A stretch of 64,000 bases of DNA from RGIG8497 sp045593265 (GCA_045593265.1 JAZNWH010000105.1:1-64000); one strand, 5' to 3'; numbered from the stretch's first letter, positions 7,883-17,693 are shown. Numbers and translations: made by a program. The notes: generated from the sequence alone by a model not told the origin.

Positions 7883-8176
7883 ATGATTAAAGAGCTTATT
7901 TTGTACTTTCTAATGATTTTTGGCTTTTTTAGTCTTATTGAAGATATATTCAAAGCTTTTGCCGAGAAAAAATATATTAGAAAGACTTATATTATAACAA
8001 GCTACAATTCTCATGAGGACAGAGAAAAAGTTATCTATCTTGCCAAAACTGTCCCTGTTAAAATTTATGTTTTGTCTCCTTTGTTCACAGACACAGCAGA
8101 TGAAGAATATATAACTGACAGGTATTTTAATGTAGAATTTATAAAAAACACAAGTGAAATTATTACGGAGGACTAA
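7883..8176 (+). CDS. Uncharacterised small protein with one membrane helix
   Basis: A 97-residue protein with GAGGTGG 5 nt before its ATG. One hydrophobic helix at the N-terminus (residues 4-20) is followed by a soluble domain of about 75 residues with alternating strands and helices. No recognised motif. It sits between rsmI and recD2, and its stop shares one base with the recD2 start (TAATG), so it belongs to the same transcript. Function unknown. Confidence 0.65.
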   Translation: MIKELILYFLMIFGFFSLIEDIFKAFAEKKYIRKTYIITSYNSHEDREKVIYLAKTVPVKIYVLSPLFTDTADEEYITDRYFNVEFIKNTSEIITED

Positions 8177-10377
8177 TGGAAGAACAATTAATTTCAATTA
8201 CGGGAACTGTGGAAAATATTGTTTTTTACAATGAAGAAAACGGTTACTGTGTTTGCGATATTGACCATAGCGGAGAAATGCTTACAGCTGTCGGCTGTAT
8301 GCCTTGTCTGTCGCCCGGAGAAACTATAACTGTTGACGGAACTTTTTCCATGCACCCTACATACGGAAAACAGTTTTCCGTAAGCTCCTTTCAAAAAGCA
8401 CCACCTGACTCAATTGACAGTATTTATAAATATCTTGCATCAGGTTTTATTAAAGGTGTGCGTTCGGGAACAGCTAAAAAAATTGTTGATGCCTTCGGAG
8501 AAAATTCTCTTGATATTATAGAAAACAATCCCGAAAAACTTGCTGAAATAAAAGGAATCAGTGTAACAAAGGCTTTTGAAATTAATGAAGAATATTTAAA
8601 ACAATTCGGAATCCGAAACATTGTTATGTTTCTTCAAAAATATTCCATAAGCCCTTTGTTTGCACAGCGGATATATAAAAAATTCGGCAGTAATGCTGTA
8701 TCAAAAATTAAAGATAATCCGTACCTGCTTGCAGAGCATATACATGGAATAGGATTTCGCACCTGTGATAAAATTGCTATTCAAATGGGAATAACCTTTG
8801 ATTCACCTTATCGTTTAAAGGAAGGTGTTAAGTTTGTGCTTTCAGAATGTGCATTGTCAGGTCATACCCATTATCCTTATGAGGCACTTATATCAAAATC
8901 CTGCAGACTTTTATCTGCAAGTGATGACAGCATAGCTGTAGCCATAAGCGAGCTTGCTTTCGACAAACAAATAGTTCTTGAAAAAACAGATAAATACACT
9001 GCTGTATATCTTTCGTATTATTACTATACGGAAGTAAGTGCTGCAGAAAAACTAAAAAAACTCAATGAACCGTATCCTAAAAAAATAACGGATGAACTTA
9101 AAAAGACTGTAGAAATGGCAGAAAAAAATGCTGGAATTATACTCCAGGACAAGCAAAGGGAAGCTGTTTTTTCCTCCCTTACCTTTCCTGTTTCAGTTAT
9201 AACAGGCGGTCCCGGTACAGGAAAAACAACAGTAATCAAGACAATAATTAACGCTATGGAACTTCAGGGGAAAAAAGTAGTTCTTGCTGCACCCACAGGA
9301 AGGGCTGCAAAAAGAATGTCTGCTGTTACCAATAAAGAAGCAAAAACTCTTCACCGTTTGCTTGAAACAGATTTTTCAAAGGACTCCAATGTTCCTGTAT
9401 TCATTAAAAATGAAAAAAATCCAATTGAAGCAAATGTAATAATCGTAGATGAAATGTCTATGGTTGATATTGTGTTATTCAACAGTTTGTTAAAAGCTAT
9501 TGCTGTAGGAACTGTATTGATTTTGGTAGGCGACTCAGACCAGCTTCCGTCAGTAGGCCCCGGAAATGTTCTGCGTGATATTATAGACAGCGATGGAATC
9601 ATTGTAAGCGAACTTACACAGATATACAGACAATCAAATCAAAGTATGATTGTTATAAATGCACATATGATAAACGAAGGAGAGTTTCCTTTCCTTAATG
9701 AAAAAGACGGTGATTTCTTTTATATTAACAGAAATAATCCTGACCATATAATTAACACAATCGTCGATTTGTGCCTCTCAAGACTTCCAAAAGCTTATGG
9801 TGTAAATCCTATGACTGATATACAAATTCTTACACCTATGCGTAAAAATGCAGTTGGAGTAAACGTTCTCAACACAGCTTTACAGGAAGCACTCAACCCC
9901 TATTCACCAAACAAACCTGAAAAATCTTTTGGTGATACGGTTTTCAGAAAATTTGATAAGGTTATGCAGACTAAAAACAATTATGACATTGAATGGGAAC
10001 AGGAAAAAGATGCAGGTTTTGGTCTTTACAACGGTGATATAGGCATAATTGATGATGTAAACGAGGACTTTGAAACTCTTGACATAACCTTTGATGATAA
10101 CAAACACGTTCTTTATGATTATGGATGTGTAAACGAGCTTGAACTTGCATACGCAACAACTATACACAAAAGTCAGGGCAGCGAGTTTCCTATTGTTATT
10201 ATACCTTTATATCAAAGCTCCGAAAAGCTTATGACCAGGAATTTGCTTTACACAGCTATTACAAGGGCAACTAAACTTGTTATTTTAGTGGGAAGCGAAA
10301 ACATCTTGCGTAATATGATTAACAACAATAGTGAAATAAAGAGATTTTCAGGATTTAAAGACAGGCTTTTATATTGA
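8176..10377 (+). CDS. recD2: RecD2-type 5'-3' DNA helicase (RecD/TraA family)
   Basis: A 733-residue superfamily 1B helicase, full length for RecD2. The N-terminal OB-like and helix-hairpin-helix region (about residues 1-300) includes repeats such as LAEIKGISVTKAFEI and HGIGFRTCDKIA. The motor has Walker A GGPGTGKTTVIK, motif II DEMSMVD, motif III VGDSDQLPSVGPG and the C-terminal TIHKSQGSEF. RecD2 acts in replication-fork maintenance and mismatch or recombinational repair, independently of RecBC. It is coupled to the upstream small gene and overlaps the start of comFC. Confidence 0.95.
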   Translation: MEEQLISITGTVENIVFYNEENGYCVCDIDHSGEMLTAVGCMPCLSPGETITVDGTFSMHPTYGKQFSVSSFQKAPPDSIDSIYKYLASGFIKGVRSGTAKKIVDAFGENSLDIIENNPEKLAEIKGISVTKAFEINEEYLKQFGIRNIVMFLQKYSISPLFAQRIYKKFGSNAVSKIKDNPYLLAEHIHGIGFRTCDKIAIQMGITFDSPYRLKEGVKFVLSECALSGHTHYPYEALISKSCRLLSASDDSIAVAISELAFDKQIVLEKTDKYTAVYLSYYYYTEVSAAEKLKKLNEPYPKKITDELKKTVEMAEKNAGIILQDKQREAVFSSLTFPVSVITGGPGTGKTTVIKTIINAMELQGKKVVLAAPTGRAAKRMSAVTNKEAKTLHRLLETDFSKDSNVPVFIKNEKNPIEANVIIVDEMSMVDIVLFNSLLKAIAVGTVLILVGDSDQLPSVGPGNVLRDIIDSDGIIVSELTQIYRQSNQSMIVINAHMINEGEFPFLNEKDGDFFYINRNNPDHIINTIVDLCLSRLPKAYGVNPMTDIQILTPMRKNAVGVNVLNTALQEALNPYSPNKPEKSFGDTVFRKFDKVMQTKNNYDIEWEQEKDAGFGLYNGDIGIIDDVNEDFETLDITFDDNKHVLYDYGCVNELELAYATTIHKSQGSEFPIVIIPLYQSSEKLMTRNLLYTAITRATKLVILVGSENILRNMINNNSEIKRFSGFKDRLLY

Positions 10378-11102
10378 AAACATCTGAATTGATAGCTCGT
10401 TTTATTTTTACTCCAACTTGTTGCGTTTGTACAAGAACTTTGCCTTTCCATCAAAAAACACCTCACATTTGTGAAGATTGCAGTATGATCCCTGAATTAA
10501 TAAAAATGCAGATTTGTCCCGAATGTAATAAACCACGTGATATTGACCCGTTATTTCCCGGATGTCCCTATTGTAATGGAAAGAAATTCAGATTTAACAG
10601 CTTTATTTCTTCATTTTATTATGAGAATGCTGCCAAAATGACAATAAGCAATTATAAATTTAATAAAAAGTATTCTAACGCACGTACTATTGCTTATTAT
10701 ATTTCTAAAAGAATAAAGTATCTTGAATACTTGAAACCTGAAGTAATTATACCTGCACCATCACACAAGAAACGTATCAAAAAAAGAGGGTTTAATCATA
10801 TTTTGCTTATTTGCAAACATTTGTCAGAGTATACCGGCATCCCATATGACGATATATTAATTAAAATAAAAGATACAAAAGCTCAATCCTCACTCACCTA
10901 CGAAGAAAGGCTTACAAACTTAAAGAATGCTTTTGATATCATGCCTCACAGTTACAAAAATGTTTTACTTGTCGACGATGTTTACACCACAGGTTCAACT
11001 GTAAATGAGCTTTGTAAGGTTTTAAAGAAAAGTGGTGTAAAAGAAATTAATGTTGTAACTTTTGCACTTACATACTATCCACCTGACGAAAGGTTTGATT
11101 AA
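10374..11102 (+). CDS. ComF-family amidophosphoribosyltransferase-like protein
   Basis: A 242-residue ComFC/GntX homologue. The N-terminal zinc-finger-like segment holds paired cysteines (CCVC, CEDC, CPEC, CPYC). The C-terminal type I phosphoribosyltransferase domain contains the PRPP loop VLLVDDVYTTGSTVNEL. The family is required for DNA uptake in competent bacteria, though its reaction is not settled. The TTG start at the recD2 stop codon indicates coupling. No other competence genes are in the window apart from a dCMP deaminase of the ComEB family. Confidence 0.88.
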   Translation: MKTSELIARFIFTPTCCVCTRTLPFHQKTPHICEDCSMIPELIKMQICPECNKPRDIDPLFPGCPYCNGKKFRFNSFISSFYYENAAKMTISNYKFNKKYSNARTIAYYISKRIKYLEYLKPEVIIPAPSHKKRIKKRGFNHILLICKHLSEYTGIPYDDILIKIKDTKAQSSLTYEERLTNLKNAFDIMPHSYKNVLLVDDVYTTGSTVNELCKVLKKSGVKEINVVTFALTYYPPDERFD

Positions 11103-11862
11103 TATTAAAGAAAAAATCAGAGAATTTGCAAGAAAACTCAATATCGAATATACGGGCTTTACGAATCACGAGAACGAAAGCCTGATTGTGTTTTTGTTCC
11201 CCTATTATACCGGTTTAAATGAAAGCGATGCAAATATTTCTCTGTATTGCAGAAGCGAAGATTATCACCTAATTATCAAAAGACACTTAGATAAAATTTC
11301 TGATTTTATACAGCTCAATTTTAAAATAGATACATCAAGCTATGTAGACATTGACCCTATTGATGAAATTGATGCGGCAGTGCATTGCAATCTTGGTGTA
11401 AGAGGAAAAAACCATCTTCTTATTAATGAAAAATACGGAAGCTTTGTGTTCATAGGAATACTTAAAACACAAACATATATTGAGCCTGATGCTTATATTT
11501 CCCAAAGTTGCCTTAATTGTAACAAATGTTTAAATCACTGTCAGGCATTAAAACTTAATGATTTCAGTCTGTGTATATCTGAAATTTCACAAAAAAAAGG
11601 CGAGCTTTCGGAAAATGAAAAGAAACTGCTGATTAATTCAAATTCAGTTTTCGGATGTGATGAATGTCAAATAGTTTGTCCTATGAATAAATATATTAAA
11701 ACACCAATTCTCGATTTTTATGAAAACAGAATCAGTAAACTTGATAAAGAAATGTTCAATAATCTATCCAACAAAAAGTTTAAGGAACTCTTTTCCAATC
11801 GTGCTTTTGCCTGGAGAGGTAAAAATGTACTTTTAAGAAACCTTAACCTTAACGACGAGTAA
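11095..11862 (+). CDS. Short QueG-like double 4Fe-4S protein
   Basis: About 255 residues related to epoxyqueuosine reductase QueG, the cobalamin and Fe-S enzyme of the last step of queuosine synthesis. The two ferredoxin-like motifs are clear: SCLNCNKCLNHCQA, and after 50 residues GCDECQIVCPMNK. The usual enzyme is about 300-390 residues and has a C-terminal HEAT-like domain. That part is missing, and the N-terminal domain is shortened. It may be a compact reductase with another substrate. The start is uncertain: TTG at 11095 is closest to GAAAGG but with very short spacing, and TTG at 11062 lacks a ribosome site. Confidence 0.7.
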   Translation: MINIKEKIREFARKLNIEYTGFTNHENESLIVFLFPYYTGLNESDANISLYCRSEDYHLIIKRHLDKISDFIQLNFKIDTSSYVDIDPIDEIDAAVHCNLGVRGKNHLLINEKYGSFVFIGILKTQTYIEPDAYISQSCLNCNKCLNHCQALKLNDFSLCISEISQKKGELSENEKKLLINSNSVFGCDECQIVCPMNKYIKTPILDFYENRISKLDKEMFNNLSNKKFKELFSNRAFAWRGKNVLLRNLNLNDE

Positions 11863-11907
11863 GACTAAATTTATATTTTACCCCCTTTTTAGTGTCTGTT
11901 ATTAAGG

Positions 11908-12156
11908 TTACACTTTTGGTGGGAAAGAATAATCCACAAGAATAATATCATCGCCAATAGTTTTTATTTTGTTCCAGGGGATAACATAGTCATCATCTTT
12001 TCCAAAAAGTCCCAACACTTTTCCGTTCCCCGGTACTATTATTGCATTAAGAACACCCTTTTGCATATCGATATCTACATCACATACAAAACCAAGTCTT
12101 TTTCCATCGCAAATATTTATAACTTCTTTTTGTCTGAAATCCGATGCTTTTAACAT
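11908..12156 (-). CDS. YlmC/YmxH-family PRC-barrel protein
   Basis: An 82-residue protein with a PRC-barrel fold, recognisable from LRQKEVINICDGKRLGFVCDVDID-type residues at the start and VPWNKIKTIGDDIILVD-type residues at the end. The family is widespread in endospore formers and is named for a sporulation association in Bacillus, without a known biochemical activity. AAAGGAGAAAAATT precedes the ATG. It lies downstream of rho, separated by a terminator. Confidence 0.8.
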   Translation of the reverse strand: MLKASDFRQKEVINICDGKRLGFVCDVDIDMQKGVLNAIIVPGNGKVLGLFGKDDDYVIPWNKIKTIGDDIILVDYSFPPKV

Positions 12157-12177
12157 AATTTTTCTCCTTTATAATAA

Positions 12178-12211
12178 ATAACCTCTACGCAAATATATGC
12201 GCAGAGGTTAT
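12178..12211 (-). terminator. Terminator after rho
   Basis: Stem ATAACCTCTACGC / GCGCAGAGGTTAT (12178-12190 with 12199-12211, one mismatch) around an 8-nt loop, immediately after the rho stop codon. It is followed on the minus strand by TTATTATAAAG, so the U-tract is weak. Confidence 0.6.
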
Positions 12212-12214
12212 ATT

Positions 12215-13537
12215 TTATTCATGTCCTTTAGCCAAAGCATCCGTAAGTTCTTTGTTGGAACTTGTTTTATCAATCATATTAACAAGCTTTTCGCAAACTT
12301 CCACTGTAGATTTTTTTGATAATGACCGACGTATTTTCCACATAGCATTAAGTTCATTTTCGGTCATAAGAAGCTCTTCTTTTCTTGTTCCTGACTTATT
12401 TATATCCACAGCAGGGAAAATGCGTTTTTCCTGAAGCTCACGGTCAAGGTGTATTTCCATGTTTCCCGTTCCCTTAAATTCTTCAAATATAACTTCATCC
12501 ATTCTGCTTCCTGTTTCAGTAAGTGCAGTAGCAAGGATTGTTATACTTCCTCCGTTTTCGATATTTCTGGCAGCACCGAAGAATTTCTTTGGTCCGTAAA
12601 AAGCTGCAGGGTCAATACCACCTGACAAGGTTCTTCCACTTGAAGGAATTACAAGATTATAGGCTCTTGTAAGACGGGTAAGGGAATCTAAAAGTATAAT
12701 TACATCCTGTCTTTGTTCAGCAAGACGATGTGCCCTTTCAAAAACCATTTCCGCAACTCTTATATGATGTTCAGGCTGTTCATCAAAGGTGGAATATATA
12801 ACATCCCCTTTTACACTACGTTTCATATCAGAAACTTCCTCGGGTCGTTCATCTATCAGAAGGACAATAAGCTCAACATCAGGAGCATTTTTGTTTACTG
12901 CATTTGCAATCTTCTTTAAAAGCGTGGTTTTACCTGCTTTCGGTGGTGCTACTATTAATCCTCTCTGACCTTTACCTAAAGGTGCAACAAGGTCAATCAG
13001 TCTCATTGCTTTATCATCATTGTTTTCAAGATATATTCTCTCATTTGGATAAACAGGCACTAAATATTCAAAAGGTCTGCGTCTTACTGCTTTAAATGGA
13101 GGTTCGTTATTTACAGTTTTTACAAATATAAGCGGCTTGTTTTTTTCTTCTCCCCTTGTTTCACGGGTAAGCCCTAACACCTTATCGCCTGTCTTTAAGT
13201 TAAATCTTTTTATCTGTGTAGGAGAAACGTATACGTCTTTGGAAGTAGAAAGATAATTTTCTCCTCTTAAAAAACCATATCCATCCCCTAAAACATCCAT
13301 TATACCGCAAACTTCCTGAGTTTCTTCTTTTTTTTCTGCCACAGTTTCAACGATATTTTCTTCATCAATAATCATATCGTCTGCATCTTCCTGAGGGATG
13401 ATATTTTTCTCCTTTTGGGGAAGATTTGCTTCTATTAAGCTGATAAGCTCAGCCTTTTTGTATTTAGAAAATCCTTTGATTCCTTGTTCTTTAGCAAATT
13501 CCTGAAGTTCAAGAAGTGTTTTATCATTTAAATTCAT
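12215..13537 (-). CDS. rho: Transcription termination factor Rho
   Basis: A 440-residue hexameric RNA helicase that ends transcription. The N-terminal Rho-N helical domain (LLELQEFAKEQGIKGFSKYKKAELI) is followed by an acidic linker of about 40 residues, the cold-shock-like RNA-binding domain (DGYGFLRGENY) and the RecA-type motor. The motor has Walker A PPKAGKTTLL, LLIDERPEEV and LDSLTRLTRAYN. All core motifs are intact. The upstream cvpA gene is 14 bp away, so rho is the last gene of a long minus-strand cluster. Confidence 0.97.
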   Translation of the reverse strand: MNLNDKTLLELQEFAKEQGIKGFSKYKKAELISLIEANLPQKEKNIIPQEDADDMIIDEENIVETVAEKKEETQEVCGIMDVLGDGYGFLRGENYLSTSKDVYVSPTQIKRFNLKTGDKVLGLTRETRGEEKNKPLIFVKTVNNEPPFKAVRRRPFEYLVPVYPNERIYLENNDDKAMRLIDLVAPLGKGQRGLIVAPPKAGKTTLLKKIANAVNKNAPDVELIVLLIDERPEEVSDMKRSVKGDVIYSTFDEQPEHHIRVAEMVFERAHRLAEQRQDVIILLDSLTRLTRAYNLVIPSSGRTLSGGIDPAAFYGPKKFFGAARNIENGGSITILATALTETGSRMDEVIFEEFKGTGNMEIHLDRELQEKRIFPAVDINKSGTRKEELLMTENELNAMWKIRRSLSKKSTVEVCEKLVNMIDKTSSNKELTDALAKGHE

Positions 13538-13551
13538 AAAGTTTACTCCGA

Positions 13552-14175
13552 TTAAAATATAAGATTTGAAATTAAGTTATTATTATAGAAAAATTTTGCA
13601 AGGTATGTAGACTGTATTGCTTCATTAAGACCGCCATTATCAGTTGCCACGAACACAAACAAAACAAGCATAGCAATATAAACAAGTATTAAAGCGTTTA
13701 AAAATCCAAAACAAGCTCCACCTAATGCGTTAAGCTCCCCTAACCTGAAAATTTTGATTTTATCAAAAACAAAATTAAATATCACAAACAAAATTCGTAC
13801 CGACACGTAAATAAGTAAAGCAGCAATAACATTAACAGCTAAATTTGAAACTGCATCTGTTATACCTACAGCTGAACTTTCAATTCCTTCAGTTATAAAC
13901 TTTTCTGCCCAGGCAGGTAACTCTTTTACTGTTTCCGATGACGAAGATACTATATTATTCGTCATATTTACCTGAACGTTTTCGATAAATTTATTAACCG
14001 CTCCAAATTTTAAAATATATTCAGCCACGGGCTTGTAATATAAAAATGCGGCAACAAACGCAACTATTCCCTTAAATAAATCAAGAATACTTTTTACAAG
14101 ACCTTTTTTTATACCACGTATCATAAAAAACCAGAACAATGCAATTACTGCAATATCTAAAATAATGCTCAGCAT
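13552..14175 (-). CDS. CvpA-family membrane protein
   Basis: A 207-residue integral membrane protein with about four helices (residues 2-20, 28-48, 108-135, 150-175) and an extended loop between helices two and three. The topology and the GLVKSILDLFKGIVAFVAAF start fit the CvpA family, named for colicin V production in E. coli and later linked to envelope stress. It lies 3 bp after the beta-propeller gene and 14 bp before rho. Confidence 0.75.
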   Translation of the reverse strand: MLSIILDIAVIALFWFFMIRGIKKGLVKSILDLFKGIVAFVAAFLYYKPVAEYILKFGAVNKFIENVQVNMTNNIVSSSSETVKELPAWAEKFITEGIESSAVGITDAVSNLAVNVIAALLIYVSVRILFVIFNFVFDKIKIFRLGELNALGGACFGFLNALILVYIAMLVLFVFVATDNGGLNEAIQSTYLAKFFYNNNLISNLIF

Positions 14176-14178
14176 ATC

Positions 14179-15309
14179 TTATCTCCCTAATTTTATTAAA
14201 TGAATTTTTATTTTATCTTCAGAAAAACTGAAAATTCGTTTTCCATCTTTAGACATAAGAATATTATTTACACTTCCTACAGTGTTACCCGACGCATATA
14301 TACCACCACCCGATTTTAAAACCAAAAGATTATTGGTGCCTGAAACTGCAATTTTTTCACCTCCACAGCTTAGTGCAGAAGCTTCAAAAGAAATTTGCTT
14401 ATTAAAGCTTTCCTTTAACTTTTTATTGTATTTAACAACACAGCTCTCGGAATTTGTAATTTTCTGTACAGTTACAATATTTCCATTTTCGTCTTCGTCA
14501 AAGCACAACAAAATTCTTCCTTGAAAATCAACATTAGCTGTTACTTCTTTATAATCGGTTTTATAAATACCACTGTTGGCAATAACAAACGCATCATCAC
14601 CATCACTTACTAACCTGTATGCAAAACAATCAGGAATTATAACCTGTCCATAAGGTTGTTCTTTATTAATGTCAAACCAGGTGATAATACTATTAATCTT
14701 TTCATTTTCACTGTTTATAGCAAGAACAACAAAACTTTTTCCGTTTTCAGAAAGCTCTATATCCGTGATATATCCACTTCCTGAATGCCAGATATATTTT
14801 TCATTCCCTTTTTTGTCGTAAATATAAACTGCTGATTTATATCCTTTTTCCGACGTTACAGCTGCAACATCTCCCTTAGAATTTACCTTGGCAAACACTA
14901 CCGGTTGCTTTAATTCTATTTGTCCTATATTATTTTTATCCTTAAGAAGTGCGATTTTTGATGAATTTATATCACATAACACAGCATAATCGCCACAAGT
15001 ATCCACATAAGGATTATGAGCACCAAACAACACCTCGGACTCATAGCTACCTTCATTTGTGTACATTTTTACACTTTGTGAATTTGCATAAAGTATTCCA
15101 TCACCATAAATAGAATAATCGTAATCACTTTTTGCATCAGAATTAACAAACTTCACATCAGAAGAAATGCCGTATCCAAAAATAAGGCCGACTATCCACA
15201 TAACAAGCTTTATAAAAAGAAATGCAGCAATCAATATTACTAATAATATAAGCCCAATCTTTTTATAATCATATTTAGTTTTTTTATTTCTTTGAGTAGT
15301 CTCTTCCAT
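14179..15309 (-). CDS. Membrane-anchored beta-propeller protein (DUF5711-like)
   Basis: About 376 residues. A short basic cytoplasmic start (KKTKYDYKK) is followed by one strong hydrophobic helix (about residues 20-42). The rest is an extracellular domain of repeated four-strand blades with recurrent Asp-Glu-Asn-Gly and Ser-Lys-Asp-Gly turns, as in TolB or WD-like propellers. The ATG at 15309 has GGAG 7 nt upstream. It starts 1 nt after the truA stop codon. No enzymatic motif is visible, so a binding or sensing role on the cell surface is inferred. Confidence 0.7.
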   Translation of the reverse strand: MEETTQRNKKTKYDYKKIGLILLVILIAAFLFIKLVMWIVGLIFGYGISSDVKFVNSDAKSDYDYSIYGDGILYANSQSVKMYTNEGSYESEVLFGAHNPYVDTCGDYAVLCDINSSKIALLKDKNNIGQIELKQPVVFAKVNSKGDVAAVTSEKGYKSAVYIYDKKGNEKYIWHSGSGYITDIELSENGKSFVVLAINSENEKINSIITWFDINKEQPYGQVIIPDCFAYRLVSDGDDAFVIANSGIYKTDYKEVTANVDFQGRILLCFDEDENGNIVTVQKITNSESCVVKYNKKLKESFNKQISFEASALSCGGEKIAVSGTNNLLVLKSGGGIYASGNTVGSVNNILMSKDGKRIFSFSEDKIKIHLIKLGR

Positions 15310-15310
15310 T

Positions 15311-16042
15311 TCAAAACTCCACACTTTTCATAAACAGACCCTGAGGAGGTGCTGTGATACCTGCCTTTGTTCTGTCTTTTGAATTTATTATTTCCTTAAC
15401 ATCTTCAGGATTAATTTTTCCACCACCCACATATACAAGGGTTCCTGTTATTATTCTTACCATATTGTATAAAAATCCGTCTGCTGTAAGACTTATTTCC
15501 ACAATATCACCATTTTGGGACACATTAGCATCAAACATAGTTCTGACGGTACTTTCAACTTGTCCACCCGATGCCATAAAACAATTAAAATCATGTGTTC
15601 CTACAAGAAATTCTGCTGCTGTTTTCATCTTTTCAACATCAAGAGGGTATTTATAGTGCCATGTATAATTTTTCATAAATGGGTCAAATTCACCATTATT
15701 AATCCTGTAAACATAAGTTTTTCTGATCACTGAAAACCTTCCGTGAAAATCAGAAGCAACCTCCCATGCCTTTTTTACAAAAATATCGTCATTTAAGACA
15801 CTGTTGATTGCCATAGGAAACCTTTCGGCAGGAATAGTGCTTTCTGTTTTAAAGGTCAATAGATAATTAAGAGCATGGACCTTGGCATCAGTTCTGCCGC
15901 ACCCATATATCACAATTCTTTCACCTGTAATTTTAAACAAAGCATCTTCTATTTCCTGCTGAATAGTTATCACATTTTCCTGTCTTTGAAAGCCATGATA
16001 ATTTGTTCCGTCATACGAAATTACAAATGCAATATTTCTCAT
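15311..16042 (-). CDS. truA: tRNA pseudouridine(38-40) synthase
   Basis: A 243-residue TruA that isomerises uridines 38-40 in the anticodon arm of many tRNAs. The catalytic aspartate lies in GCGRTDAKVHALNY near residue 50. The N-terminal SYDGTNYHGFQRQ and the C-terminal FLYNMVRIITGTLVYVG motifs are complete. Placement directly after ecfT reproduces the common Firmicutes order ecfA1-ecfA2-ecfT-truA. Confidence 0.97.
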   Translation of the reverse strand: MRNIAFVISYDGTNYHGFQRQENVITIQQEIEDALFKITGERIVIYGCGRTDAKVHALNYLLTFKTESTIPAERFPMAINSVLNDDIFVKKAWEVASDFHGRFSVIRKTYVYRINNGEFDPFMKNYTWHYKYPLDVEKMKTAAEFLVGTHDFNCFMASGGQVESTVRTMFDANVSQNGDIVEISLTADGFLYNMVRIITGTLVYVGGGKINPEDVKEIINSKDRTKAGITAPPQGLFMKSVEF

Positions 16043-16051
16043 ATTTACCTC

Positions 16052-16843
16052 TTAATTTATTATTAAAACTGCTATACCTGTTAAAATTGTTATACACAAA
16101 CTTAAAACATCTGCTTTTTTTATTTTAAGCTGACGCATTCTTGTTCTGTTTTCTCCGCCACTATAACAGCGACACTCCATAGCAAGCGCAAGTTCATCAG
16201 CACGTCTGAATGCACTAATGAATAAAGGGATAAGTATAGGAATCATTGCTTTAGCTCTTGATAACAGATTTCCTGAAGAAAAATCCGCTCCACGGGCACT
16301 TTGTGCCTTTATTATCTTATCCGTTTCTTCTAAAAGGGTAGGAATAAATCTAAGAGCAATAGTCATCATCATCGCAATTTCGTGAGAAGGAACCTTAATC
16401 TTTTTCAAGGGAGACATAAGTCTTTCAAGACCATCAGTAAGCAGTATCGGAGACGTAGTAAGAGTAAGAAGATTTGTAACGGTAATAAGAAGTAAAAGCC
16501 TAATTACCATAAAAACTGCCAAGTTTAAACCTTCATATGTGATTTTGAAAACACCATATTGCCAAAGTATTCTTCCGTCTGTAAGGAACAAATTAAATAA
16601 ACTCGTAATTATAATTATAAAAATAAGAGGCTTAAAGCTTTTTAACATATACCGTACAGGAACCTGAGAAATAAATACTGCAGCAATACAAAGACAAGCT
16701 ATAGCAAGAAAACTGTAAAAATTCTGAGCTATAAATAAAAACACAACAAGTAAAACCGTAAGAATGATTTTAATTCTCGGGTCAAGTCTGTGTATTATTG
16801 AATTTATAGGGTAAAATTGACCAAGTGTTATGTCGTTAAGCAT
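16052..16843 (-). CDS. ecfT: ECF transporter transmembrane component EcfT
   Basis: A 263-residue membrane scaffold that joins the two ATPases to exchangeable substrate-binding S components for vitamin uptake. About five to six hydrophobic helices are present. The two coupling motifs read SARGADF and ECRCYSGG, both in the C-terminal half. It overlaps ecfA2 by 8 bp. No S-component gene lies nearby, so this is the shared group II type of energy-coupling module. Confidence 0.95.
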   Translation of the reverse strand: MLNDITLGQFYPINSIIHRLDPRIKIILTVLLVVFLFIAQNFYSFLAIACLCIAAVFISQVPVRYMLKSFKPLIFIIIITSLFNLFLTDGRILWQYGVFKITYEGLNLAVFMVIRLLLLITVTNLLTLTTSPILLTDGLERLMSPLKKIKVPSHEIAMMMTIALRFIPTLLEETDKIIKAQSARGADFSSGNLLSRAKAMIPILIPLFISAFRRADELALAMECRCYSGGENRTRMRQLKIKKADVLSLCITILTGIAVLIIN

Positions 16844-17693
16844 TCTTTTCTCCCGTTAATTTAATTAATTCATGTGCTGCTTCTTCAACAGTAAATATTT
16901 CGCTTTTTATATCATATCCCATTTTTCTGAGAATTCCTAAGATTTTTGTTACCTGTGGCACATCAAGACCCACATTTTTCAGTTCGTCATATCTTCCAAA
17001 AACCTCCGATGGATAACCGTCCATTAAAATGTGTCCTTCGTCCATTACAACTATACGATCAGCAAAACGTGCAATATCTTCCATACTGTGGGATACAAGT
17101 ATTACTGTAATATTCTTTTTTTGGTGAAGATTTTTTATCTCACTGAATATAAGCTCTCTCCCCTGAGGGTCTAAGCCAGCTGCAGGCTCATCCAATATCA
17201 GAACTTCAGGCTCCATTGCAACAACACCTGCTAAAGCGACACGTCTTTTTTGTCCACCCGATAAATCAAAAGGCGAGCTTACTAAAACACTTTCATCAAG
17301 ACCTGTAAGAGAAGCTGCCATTTTTACCTTACTGTCTATTTCAGCTTCAGGAACTTTGTAATTTTGCAAGCCAAAAGCAATATCCTTATAAACGGTTTCT
17401 TCAAAAAGCTGATACTCAGGATACTGAAAAACAAGTCCTATTTTTCGTCGTATTTCTTTAAGGTTTACACCTTTTGAAAAAATATTTGTTCCGTCAGCAA
17501 GAATCTCTCCGCTATGAGGTCTGAGTAATCCGTTCAAATGCTGAACAAGAGTAGATTTTCCTGAACCTGTATGTCCTATAAGCCCTATAAATTCGCCTTC
17601 ATTTATTGTAAGGTTAATATTATCCAAAGCCTTTTTTTCAAAGGGAGTTCCTTGTTTATATATGTGTGTTAGATTTTTAATTTCTATTTTCAT
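16836..17693 (-). CDS. ecfA2: ECF transporter ATPase EcfA2
   Basis: A 285-residue ABC ATPase with Walker A GHTGSGKSTLV, Q-loop FQYPEYQLFEETVYKDIAFG, signature LSGGQKRRVALAG and Walker B LILDEPAAGLDPQG. The LFEETVYKDIAFG element and the C-terminal extension identify the EcfA2 (CbiO) group. It pairs with EcfA1, whose gene overlaps by 17 bp upstream. Confidence 0.95.
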   Translation of the reverse strand: MKIEIKNLTHIYKQGTPFEKKALDNINLTINEGEFIGLIGHTGSGKSTLVQHLNGLLRPHSGEILADGTNIFSKGVNLKEIRRKIGLVFQYPEYQLFEETVYKDIAFGLQNYKVPEAEIDSKVKMAASLTGLDESVLVSSPFDLSGGQKRRVALAGVVAMEPEVLILDEPAAGLDPQGRELIFSEIKNLHQKKNITVILVSHSMEDIARFADRIVVMDEGHILMDGYPSEVFGRYDELKNVGLDVPQVTKILGILRKMGYDIKSEIFTVEEAAHELIKLTGEKNA

